Source: JAVBPB01 sp031549965
GTDB lineage: Bacteria > Bacillota > Clostridia > Lachnospirales > Lachnospiraceae
Assembly: GCA_031549965.1 (NCBI GenBank)
Contig: JAVBPB010000113.1
Coordinates: 1 to 23,230, forward strand
DNA length: 23,230 nt
Direction: 5' to 3'
The notes below the pieces were generated by a model. That model searched no databases. It saw nothing but the letters and a program-made list of their open reading frames with translations, and was not told the origin of the DNA. Both the position numbers and the translations under genes were made by a program. Positions 16,035-23,098 of this stretch are shown piece after piece. Positions within the stretch are counted from its first letter, which is position 1, and every line of letters starts with the position of its first letter.

Positions 16035-16147
16035 AATCTCACCTCTGGTTCTAAAATTCTGCCACAAACCAAGTCCTGGTTACATAAACAATACTATTAA
16101 TAATATAACCATAAAAGTAATTACATAATCATTAATTTTAAAGGAAA

Positions 16148-16196
16148 TATAGGCGGCATTAAAATTATGAAAATTAAAATTATATATCCGCCTATA
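16148..16196 (-). terminator. Hairpin ending the pheST-HD-GYP unit
   Basis: TATAGGCGG (16148-16156) pairs with CCGCCTATA (16188-16196), with further AT-rich pairing inside. On the minus strand it is followed by TTTCCTTT. It lies 25 bp past the stop of the tandem HD-GYP gene. Confidence 0.65.
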
Positions 16197-16220
16197 AAAA
16201 TAAGATAAAAGATTTAATGC

Positions 16221-17384
16221 CTAATACATAAAAACACTATTTACATCATTAACTATATTCGAATCAATCTGTCCGTCATTAGCCATATTAAATATAATAC
16301 TCATACTTTGCTCATGAGATAGTCCTTCCCTATAAGGTCTATCTTCTGTCAAAGCCTGATAAATATCCAGTACGCACATTACTCTGGATTTAAAACATAT
16401 ATCTGTTTTTCCAAATGGATAACCTCTTCCATTTAATTTCTCATGATGGTTAGATGCCCATTCAGTTATATCTTCAAAACCTTCTATGGATTCTAAAGCA
16501 CGTCTTGTATAGTATGTATGCTTTTGTATAATTGAAAATTCATCTTCTGTAAGTTTGCCCGGCTTATCAAGAATATGATTTGGTACAGCAAGCTTTCCTA
16601 AATCATGAAGATCTGCTGCTATAATAAATTTATTTTTTGTATCCTCATCAAACTTATAAAAATCTGCCATTATTTCAGCCTTATTTGCCAATCCCTGTGA
16701 ATGTCTAGCGGTAAATACTGACTTTGTATCAATAATTGAGGATAATACCTTTGTAATCTTTCTTATTTCCGACCAATTAGTGTCAATAATATGATCAGGC
16801 AAAGTATCATTTAAAACCTTTTGAATAAATAATGGCTCCATATTAATCCAAAATGCCGGATGCTTTGATATTTTAAAAAACACATTAATAAGAGATTCAT
16901 TAAATTTATTTTTTAATTTTTTAATTAGTTCATATATTTCATTAGAAGAATGCCCCAAATTATAGTATCTTTCAATAATATCAGCCATAGAAATAATTTG
17001 AGAAAAAATAGGTACCTCTTTAATTCCAAAGTAACCACTTCCATCTAAAAATTCATGATGATACAATAAAATATTTTCTCTTTTTACCTGCATTGGAAAC
17101 ACACTTAAAATATCCTCACTTGCCCTGCAATGAGTAATCGTACTTTCTAAACCCTGTAAGTTTTTTATATTTGTCCTATCTTGTGCCATCCCACTATCGT
17201 GCAGTAGAGCTGAAACTGATAAATCCATTCTTTCAATTTCACTTAAGCCATACTCTTTAGCCATAGAATCTGCAATATATGCAACTCTTTGATTATGATG
17301 AGATATATTTTGAATAATATCCATTTCAACATAATCCAGTGCAAAGGAAATGGATGATAGAAAATGATTAACACTAAATTTCAT
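16221..17384 (-). CDS. Tandem HD-GYP domain protein (putative cyclic-dinucleotide phosphodiesterase)
   Basis: 387 aa with two consecutive HD-GYP-like domains and no sensor or membrane segment. Domain 1 (about 15-150) has H29/H30, HD at 62-63, H85, HH at 109-110 and DGSGYF at 114-119, so GYP is replaced by GYF. Domain 2 (about 215-385) has H228, HD at 260-261 (DLHDLGKL), H289, HH at 313-314 and NGRGYP (318-323), followed by SRVMCVLDIYQALTEDRPYR, a canonical signature. Domain 2 is therefore the likely active c-di-GMP hydrolase; domain 1 may be regulatory or have another specificity. The ATG is preceded by AAGG about 8 nt upstream. It starts 72 bp after the pheT stop, with a hairpin between, and little room for a promoter. 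Confidence 0.88.
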   Translation of the reverse strand: MKFSVNHFLSSISFALDYVEMDIIQNISHHNQRVAYIADSMAKEYGLSEIERMDLSVSALLHDSGMAQDRTNIKNLQGLESTITHCRASEDILSVFPMQVKRENILLYHHEFLDGSGYFGIKEVPIFSQIISMADIIERYYNLGHSSNEIYELIKKLKNKFNESLINVFFKISKHPAFWINMEPLFIQKVLNDTLPDHIIDTNWSEIRKITKVLSSIIDTKSVFTARHSQGLANKAEIMADFYKFDEDTKNKFIIAADLHDLGKLAVPNHILDKPGKLTEDEFSIIQKHTYYTRRALESIEGFEDITEWASNHHEKLNGRGYPFGKTDICFKSRVMCVLDIYQALTEDRPYREGLSHEQSMSIIFNMANDGQIDSNIVNDVNSVFMY

Positions 17385-17397
17385 AATAATACCTTAG

Positions 17398-17442
17398 AGG
17401 CTGCTGCAAAAGAATGATTAAACATTTCTTTTGCAACAGCCT
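17398..17442 (-). repeat. Long hairpin between pheT and the HD-GYP gene
   Basis: AGGCTGCTGCAAAAGAATG (17398-17416) is nearly a perfect inverted copy of 17423-17442, giving a stem of about 19 bp with two small irregularities. No T run follows on the minus strand (CTCTAAGG comes next and includes the ribosome binding site). It could be a partial terminator, an mRNA processing or stability element, or a small dispersed repeat. Confidence 0.75.
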
Positions 17443-17456
17443 ATCCTTTCTAATTA

Positions 17457-19883
17457 TTACTGCCTTAATTCAATTCCCATTTTTTGCAATTCATTTAATA
17501 TTTTTGACATAACCTCATTTACATCTTTATCTAAAAGAGTTCTGTCTGATGCTCTAAATACAACAGAATATGCAACTGATTTAAAACCTGTTTTAATCTG
17601 TGTACCTTCGTAGATATCAAATAAATTATAACTTTCTAAAAGCTTTCCACCCTTTTGTACTATTACCTCTTCGATTTCACCAACTAATATACTCTTTGGT
17701 ACAACCATGCTAATATCTCTTGTAATAGCAGGATATTTTGCAATAGGAAGATATTTTCTGTCAAAAGTTGCATTTTGTACAATTTCAGGCATATCAAGAA
17801 CTGCTACATAAGCTCTTTCCCCAATATCATAATTATCTGCAACTTCTGGGTGAATTTCACCTAAAAATCCAACTACTTTACCATCATAAACTATATCTGC
17901 ACTTCTTCCAGGATGTAAAAAAGTCTTTTTAGAGTCTTTGTTATAATTTACTTTCTTATTAAGTCCTATTCGTTCAAAAAATTCCTCAATAACTCCCTTT
18001 AAATAATAAAAATCATCAAGTCCTCCCCCATACATTCCAAGGGTTAACTGCATTCTTTCTTCTGGAAGTTCTTCTAATGGTAATTGTTTTGGTAAATATA
18101 TATTTCCAAATTCAAATAATCTAACATTTTTATTTCTTCTGTTATAATTAGTAGAAAGGGATGATAACATACCATTTAAAGAAACTGTTCTCATAATACT
18201 AAAATCTTCACCTAGCGGATTTTGAATTACAACTGCCTTTCTTATGTTTGAATCATTTTCAATTAACAATTTATCAAATACTTTAGGACTTTCAAACGAG
18301 TAGCTCATACCCTCACTAAAACCATATCCAATAATTGTTTCTCTTGCCAGTGCTTCAATCCTTAATTTAAATGACAGCTTTCCAGTTGTTGCTTCTCCTG
18401 TAGGAAGTGTCATAGGAATATTGTCATATCCATAGAATCTGGCTATTTCCTCCGCCAAATCAGCAAAAATCTCAAGGTCTTGCCTAAATGTTGGTATAGT
18501 AACTTCTTTAGTATCTTTATTATATGCTAATTCAATCTTTTCCAAATAACTAATCATTTCAGACTCACTAATATCTGTTCCGAGTAATTTATTAACTTTT
18601 TCATAATCAAATAAAATGTGTTTCGGCTGTTTTACCTCTGGATAAACATCTACATATCCTCCCACAACTTCACCTGCACCTAGCATTTCTATTAATTGAC
18701 ACGCTCTGTCAATAGCTGCTATAGCATTATTTGGATCAAGCCCTTTTTCAAATTTAGCCTGAGCATCTGTTCTAAGTCCTAGTTTTTTTCCTGACAATCT
18801 TATATTAGTACCATTAAAACAAGCAGCTTCAAAAAGAACAGTCTTCACATCATCTGTAATTTTACTATCTTCTCCACCCATTATACCGGCTATTCCAACA
18901 GGTTTCTCACTGTCACAGATCATTAACATTGAATTATCTAATTTTCTTATCTGTCCATCAAGTGTTTTAAATTCTTCTCCATCTTCTGCTCTTTTAACAA
19001 TAATTTTCTTTCCTGCAATTCTATCTAAATCATATGCATGCATAGGTTGACCAAATTCTTCCATCACATAATTAGTTATATCTACTAAATTATTAATAGG
19101 TCTTATTCCACATGCTGCAAGTCGTCTTTGCATCCATTCTGGCGAGGGCTCAATTTTAATATTTTTAACTACCCTTGCACAAAACCTCTGACACAAATCC
19201 TTATCAACAATCTCCACGTCAATAAAATCAGCAGCATTCTCATTATTACCCTTTACTTCAACAACAGGAGGCACAAAATCCTTCTTAAATGTTGCTGCTA
19301 CTTCTCTTGCTATACCAATAATACTAAAGCAATCCACCCTATTTGAAGTAACTTCATATTCAAAAACTTCATCCCGAAGCCCTAAAATCTCAACAGCATT
19401 TGCACCTATTTTAGTATCAGGAGGTAAAATATAAATACCATCCTCTGGAGCAAATGGATACATTTCCTTAGTAGAACCCAGTTCTTCTATAGAACACATC
19501 ATTCCAAAAGATTCTACCCCTCTAAGTTTGCCTTTCTTTATCTTAATTCCGCCAGAAGTTTTAGTTCCATCATGTCCCCCTGCTACTCTTCCTCCATCTA
19601 AAACTACAGGAACTACATCTCCTTCGTTAACATTCTTAGCCCCTGTAACTATTTGAACAGGCATCTCCTGCCCAACATCTACCTGACAAACAATTAATTT
19701 ATCTGCATCAGGATGTCTTTCTATTTTTAAAATCTTACCAACAACTATTTTATCCAAATCTTTATCTAAAACCTCAAAGTTTTCTACCTTAGTTCCTGAA
19801 AGTGTCATTGCATCCGAATATTCTTGAGCCGTAACAAATAAATCCGGTACATATGCTTTAATCCATGATAATGGTGTATTCAT
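17457..19883 (-). CDS. pheT: Phenylalanine--tRNA ligase beta subunit
   Basis: Beta subunit of the alpha2-beta2 phenylalanyl-tRNA synthetase. 808 aa, the usual length. The N-terminus MNTPLSWIKAYVPD leads into an EMAP-type tRNA-binding domain (about 40-150, KIERHPDADKLIVCQVDVG). The B3/4 editing region follows (SNRVDCFSIIGIAREVAATF, IAGIMGG), then B5 and the catalytic-like core (AEEIARFYGYDNIP), and finally the anticodon-binding FDX-ACB domain (PIAKYPAITRDISMVVP onward). AAGGAAGGGG precedes the ATG by about 9 nt. The gene is 17 bp downstream of pheS and shares its T-box control. Confidence 0.97.
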   Translation of the reverse strand: MNTPLSWIKAYVPDLFVTAQEYSDAMTLSGTKVENFEVLDKDLDKIVVGKILKIERHPDADKLIVCQVDVGQEMPVQIVTGAKNVNEGDVVPVVLDGGRVAGGHDGTKTSGGIKIKKGKLRGVESFGMMCSIEELGSTKEMYPFAPEDGIYILPPDTKIGANAVEILGLRDEVFEYEVTSNRVDCFSIIGIAREVAATFKKDFVPPVVEVKGNNENAADFIDVEIVDKDLCQRFCARVVKNIKIEPSPEWMQRRLAACGIRPINNLVDITNYVMEEFGQPMHAYDLDRIAGKKIIVKRAEDGEEFKTLDGQIRKLDNSMLMICDSEKPVGIAGIMGGEDSKITDDVKTVLFEAACFNGTNIRLSGKKLGLRTDAQAKFEKGLDPNNAIAAIDRACQLIEMLGAGEVVGGYVDVYPEVKQPKHILFDYEKVNKLLGTDISESEMISYLEKIELAYNKDTKEVTIPTFRQDLEIFADLAEEIARFYGYDNIPMTLPTGEATTGKLSFKLRIEALARETIIGYGFSEGMSYSFESPKVFDKLLIENDSNIRKAVVIQNPLGEDFSIMRTVSLNGMLSSLSTNYNRRNKNVRLFEFGNIYLPKQLPLEELPEERMQLTLGMYGGGLDDFYYLKGVIEEFFERIGLNKKVNYNKDSKKTFLHPGRSADIVYDGKVVGFLGEIHPEVADNYDIGERAYVAVLDMPEIVQNATFDRKYLPIAKYPAITRDISMVVPKSILVGEIEEVIVQKGGKLLESYNLFDIYEGTQIKTGFKSVAYSVVFRASDRTLLDKDVNEVMSKILNELQKMGIELRQ

Positions 19884-19900
19884 TCTTTTATTCCCCTTCC

Positions 19901-20920
19901 TTAAAATTGTTTTAGAAAACGCATATCATTTTCATAAAGTAATCTCATATCATCAATCTCATATTTCAATAATGCAATACGTTCAAGCCCAAGCCCAAAC
20001 GCAAATCCAGAATACACATTAGGATCAATTCCACTCATCTGTAGTACTCTTGGATGAACCATACCACATCCTAATATTTCAATCCACCCAGATCCTTTAC
20101 ACATCCTGCAACCAGTTCCTCCGCATTTAAAGCAAGTCACATCAACCTCTGCACTAGGTTCTGTAAATTGAAAATGATGAGGTCTAAATTTAACCTTAGT
20201 ATTCTCACCAAACAGCTCCTTAGCAAATTGTGCCAAAGTTCCCTTAAGATCTGCAAATGTAATATTCTTATCAATTACAAGCCCTTCAATCTGATGAAAA
20301 GATGGCGAATGGGTAGCATCCACCTCATCTGACCTAAACACCCTCCCAGGTGCAATCATACGAATAGGCAATTCCCCTTTTTCCATAACCCTAACCTGAA
20401 CAGAAGAAGTCTGAGTTCTAAGTAAAATATTACTATTAACATAAAAAGTATCCTGTTCATCCTTAGCCGGATGATCCGCCGGAATATTCAAAGCCTCGAA
20501 ATTAAAATAATCATATTCCACTTCCGGCCCTTCAACCACCTCATACCCCATACCAATAAACACCCTTTCAACTTCTTCAAGGGCAATAGTATTAGGATGT
20601 CTGTGTCCCTGAGCAAGTCTTTTAGCCGGAAGAGTAACATCAATAACCTCATTCTTAAGCTTCTCTTCCCTAATAACCTTCTGCAAAGCCTTAATCTTAT
20701 CATCTAGTGTCTTTTCAATAGCCTCTCTGGCTTCATTAACCAATTGCCCTACCGCTGGTCTATCCTCTGGTAAAACATCCTTCATACTTTTCAAAACAGT
20801 AGTCAGCTCACCCTTTTTTCCAAGATAAGCCACTTTAATTTCATTTAACTTTTCTAAAGCACCTGATGAACTTATTTGGCTAATTGCTTCATCTTTTATT
20901 TTCTGTAATTTTTCCTTCAT
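19901..20920 (-). CDS. pheS: Phenylalanine--tRNA ligase alpha subunit
   Basis: Catalytic alpha subunit, 339 aa. The N-terminal coiled coil (about 1-90) precedes the class II core: THSPSFHQIEGLVIDK (motif 2 region), CFKCGGTGCRMCKGSGW with four closely spaced cysteines (a putative zinc site seen in some Firmicute PheS), EILGCGMVHPRVL, and motif 3 GFAFGLGLERIALLKY. The ORF extends to an ATG at 20965, adding 15 residues not typical of PheS; the ATG at 20918-20920 with AAGGAG 8 nt upstream is the start used here. It is first in pheST but lies about 785 bp beyond the T-box terminator, behind two palindromic repeats. I see no convincing promoter in the 80 bp directly upstream. Confidence 0.97.
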   Translation of the reverse strand: MKEKLQKIKDEAISQISSSGALEKLNEIKVAYLGKKGELTTVLKSMKDVLPEDRPAVGQLVNEAREAIEKTLDDKIKALQKVIREEKLKNEVIDVTLPAKRLAQGHRHPNTIALEEVERVFIGMGYEVVEGPEVEYDYFNFEALNIPADHPAKDEQDTFYVNSNILLRTQTSSVQVRVMEKGELPIRMIAPGRVFRSDEVDATHSPSFHQIEGLVIDKNITFADLKGTLAQFAKELFGENTKVKFRPHHFQFTEPSAEVDVTCFKCGGTGCRMCKGSGWIEILGCGMVHPRVLQMSGIDPNVYSGFAFGLGLERIALLKYEIDDMRLLYENDMRFLKQF

Positions 20921-20970
20921 ATCAATTCTCCTTTCAAATTTTCGGTTTTTTTCATAATGGACCATGTCGT

Positions 20971-20989
20971 CAATTTAGGTACTAAATTG
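20971..20989. repeat. Short perfect palindrome upstream of pheS
   Basis: CAATTTAGGTACTAAATTG is an 8-bp perfect inverted repeat with a 3-bp spacer, 50 bp upstream of the pheS ATG and 10 bp from the outer edge of repeat R2. It could be an operator-like site or a remnant of an older insertion boundary; nothing identifies a binding protein. Confidence 0.6.
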
Positions 20990-20999
20990 TTGGACGGAC

Positions 21000-21294
21000 G
21001 CTTTGCCTTTAGACTTTCTACTCCGTGGGAGGCACTGAAAAAGTCCTTGATTTAGGCTGTGTAGATTTTTTAGATGAATATGAATGTATATATATCCAAT
21101 TATTTGCCTTACCCTCCTTCAGCATGTTTTTTACAAGCCTTTGCTATGCAAAGTCTTGACAAAACATAAACGCTTCGTCGGACGGTCTGCATAATTGGAT
21201 ATATATACATTCATATTCATCTAAAAAATTAATTTACTGTATGGAAGGACTTTTTCAGTGCCTCCCGTGGAGATGTAGTTTTTTGAGGCAAAGC
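21000..21294. repeat. Repeat copy R2, complete, with outer GCTTTGCC inverted ends, type A core
   Basis: The inner element runs 21035-21258, starting CTGAAAAAGTCC and ending GGACTTTTTCAG. The arms can pair over about 65-70 bp with a mismatched stretch at the variant subterminal segments: P type (TTAGGCTGTG) on the left, Q type (TACAGTAAATTAA) on the right. The pairing extends outward through GGAGGCA/TGCCTCC to GCTTTGCC (21000-21007) and GGCAAAGC (21287-21294). The type A core (21111-21184) contains a small CTTTGCTATGCAAAG hairpin. No target-site duplication or transposase is visible. It lies in the pheST leader, 80 bp upstream of pheS. Positions 21295-21451, between this copy and R3, are AT-rich with no recognisable feature. 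Confidence 0.9.
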
Positions 21295-21451
21295 TGAGTA
21301 TTCAAAACTTAAAGTTTAATTTAAATAAAACATATAAACTAAAATTATAAATTTAAGTTCTAAAATTACTCCTCATTTATATAAATTAATAATAAACCGT
21401 TTTTATCAAATTCCAAACAACTAAATTAATATTAAAAACTATAACCAGCGA

Positions 21452-21686
21452 ATGAAAAAGTCCTTCAATACAGTAAATCAATTTTTTAGATGAATATTCT
21501 GACAAATATTATATTTAAAGCTCATTTATGCCATGGAAAGGAGACCCAAAATTTTGTCAGGCTTTCCTGACAAAATTTAGTTTTAGGGGGCTCCTTGGAA
21601 TGTTTGGCATAACGGAGCTTTAAATATAATATTTGTCAGAATATTCATCTAAAAAATTTCCACAGCCTACAAAAGGACTTTTTCAG
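21452..21686. repeat. Repeat copy R3, complete, type B core with 42-bp perfect arms
   Basis: Starts TGAAAAAGTCC (21453) and ends GGACTTTTTCAG (21686), with a Q-type left end and a P-type right end. Positions 21482-21523 and 21615-21656 are perfect 42-bp inverted copies. The core differs from R1, R2 and R4: it holds TGCCATGGAAAGGAGACCCA (21529-21548), a 13-bp perfect hairpin (21549-21561 with 21566-21578, loop CTTT) and a degenerate mirror of the first motif (GGGGGCTCCTTGGAATG). It sits 19 bp after the T-run of the T-box terminator. No ORF or target duplication is seen. Confidence 0.9.
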
Positions 21687-21704
21687 AGCCTTCCAAAGAT
21701 TAAA

Positions 21705-21970
21705 GTAAAAAAAACCCCATCCCCAAAAGGGACGAAGTTAAACTCGCGGTACCACCCTAATTCCTATTATTCAAAAAATAATAGACACTTAAGTCTGTGT
21801 AACGTACAGTACGTCATCTTCTAATAATGAACCCACGTTCAAAGATGCAGCTCCAGTAGGAAATTCAATTATACCATGAACTTAAAAAAGCTTTCAGCCG
21901 ACGGCTTTTTCTCTCTGATAGAATAATATAATCTACTATATACTTTCATTGCCTTTTATTATATAATTTT
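21705..21970 (-). promoter_or_regulatory. T-box leader (phenylalanine specifier) with intrinsic terminator
   Basis: On the minus strand the canonical T-box AGGGTGGTACCGCG lies at 21745-21758. The terminator follows at about 21707-21737: CTTCGTCCC pairs with GGGGATGGGG (with G-U pairs), then eight or more T. Stem I elements include CAGAGAG and GCCGTCGGCTGAAAG (around 21890-21920). Just before CTACTGGAG is a UUC triplet (21860-21862) at the position where the specifier codon sits in related leaders; UUC is Phe, matching pheST downstream. Uncharged tRNA-Phe would stabilise the antiterminator and allow transcription onward. The unusual point is the ~785 bp containing two repeats between this leader and pheS. 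Confidence 0.95.
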
Positions 21971-21976
21971 ATTTAT

Positions 21977-22005
21977 ATGTTAAACCCAATAATTATTTCT
22001 GTCAA
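21977..22005 (-). promoter_or_regulatory. Promoter of the T-box/pheST transcript
   Basis: On the minus strand a perfect TTGACA (22000-22005) is 17 bp from TAACAT (21977-21982). A perfect TATAAT about 19 bp further downstream lacks a good -35 at standard spacing. Either would start the transcript before Stem I of the T-box. Confidence 0.6.
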
Positions 22006-22074
22006 GGTATTTTTTTGTTTTATAGGGAAAATATAATAATAGTAACACAATATATCCATATAAGTGAGGTTAAT

Positions 22075-22917
22075 ATGAATACAACAATTATTCGTCTTGG
22101 GCGTAGGTTTTTGCGTAAAATGTCCTATGATCATGTTAGTGCCTTTGCAGCCCAAGTTACTTTATTTACAGTAATGTCCTTTTTTCCTTTTGTTATGTTT
22201 TTATTAACACTAATACAATATTTACCAATTGCACAAAGTGAGATGTTAAGCATAGTAGTAAACATATTACCAAGTACTTTCCACTCCGTATCCGTGTCCC
22301 TGATCACTGAAATATACCACAAATCCAATGGTGCGGTAATTTCAATCACCGCCATCACCGCCATATGGTCAGCCTCAAGAGCCTTTCTTTCAATAATAAA
22401 AGGTCTCAACTCAGTATACGGAATACATGAAACAAGAAACTACTTTTTGCTTAGAATCGTAGCTTCTTTCTACACCTTTCTATTTGCCTTAGTATTAATA
22501 ATATCACTAGGAATATTAGTATTTGGCAACAGAATATACCTTTTGATATCAGACAAATTAACATGGATAAATGAATTATTAATCTTCATAATAAGCATAA
22601 GAATGTTAGTAGGACTCCTGCTCCTAACAATATTCTTCTTATTCCTCTTTAAATTTATCCCAAACAGGCCAACCACATTCCTAGAAGAGCTCCCTGGTGC
22701 TCTAATATCCTCCACTGGCTGGATAGGCTTCGCATTTATCTTCTCCATCTACGTAGATAAATTCAGCAACTATTCATACATGTACGGTAGTTTAACAACA
22801 GCCGTCTTAGTAATGCTATGGCTATACATTTGCATGAATATAATGTTCTTCGGTGCAGAAATCAACATATTCATCAAAAACCTAAACATAAAAATAATAA
22901 AGCCCCAAAAGTTGTAA
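22075..22917 (+). CDS. YihY/UPF0761 (BrkB-like) family membrane protein
   Basis: 280 aa polytopic inner-membrane protein with about six hydrophobic segments. The family hallmark near the N-terminus is visible: SAFAAQVTLFTVMSFFPF, followed by IWSASRAFLSIIKGLNSVYG and, near the C-terminus, FSNYSYMYGSLTTAVLVMLW and FFGAEINIF. The family was once called ribonuclease BN, which is a misassignment; the true function, perhaps transport or envelope-related, is unknown. The ORF can extend to 22015 but GTGAGGT just before the ATG at 22075 and the family N-terminus support the later start. It diverges from the pheST T-box promoter, and repeat R4 follows downstream. No terminator other than repeat-like sequence is evident after the stop. 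Confidence 0.9.
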   Translation: MNTTIIRLGRRFLRKMSYDHVSAFAAQVTLFTVMSFFPFVMFLLTLIQYLPIAQSEMLSIVVNILPSTFHSVSVSLITEIYHKSNGAVISITAITAIWSASRAFLSIIKGLNSVYGIHETRNYFLLRIVASFYTFLFALVLIISLGILVFGNRIYLLISDKLTWINELLIFIISIRMLVGLLLLTIFFLFLFKFIPNRPTTFLEELPGALISSTGWIGFAFIFSIYVDKFSNYSYMYGSLTTAVLVMLWLYICMNIMFFGAEINIFIKNLNIKIIKPQKL

Positions 22918-23002
22918 ACATAGTTTGTCAACACTTATTTACACAATAATGTACAAGAATTTTAAAGAAACATTTATTTACTTAGTTAACTGAATACACA
23001 GC

Positions 23003-23084
23003 TTTGCCTCGAAAAATTAAATCTCCCCAAAATGTGAATCATTAGGCTTTGAAAAAGCATTAAGTGCCATGGAAAGGAGACCCA
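23003..23084. repeat. Remnant modules of the repeat family upstream of R4
   Basis: The segment starting CAGCTTTGCCTCGAAAAA (from about 23001) matches the inverted outer flank of R2 (about 21267-21295) over 28 nt with three differences. TGCCATGGAAAGGAGACCCA at 23065-23084 is an exact copy of 21529-21548 in the R3 core. A GCTTTGAAAAAGC hairpin (23046-23058) lies between. These look like rearranged parts of older repeat copies; no gene is present between YihY and the window end. Confidence 0.7.
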
Positions 23085-23098
23085 GAAATATGAGTCCA

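Noticed and set aside
21018..21125. 35-codon ORF on the minus strand running out of the R2 core through the left arm
   Set aside because: No upstream ribosome binding site fits its ATG. The reading frame only follows the repeat sequence, and the upstream part of the core has an in-frame stop.
21000..21294. R2 as an insertion sequence with its own transposase
   Set aside because: It is under 300 bp, has no coding capacity for a transposase, and shows no target-site duplication.
22075..22917. Ribonuclease BN annotation for the YihY-family protein
   Set aside because: This is a historical misassignment. The protein is a multi-pass membrane protein without nuclease motifs.
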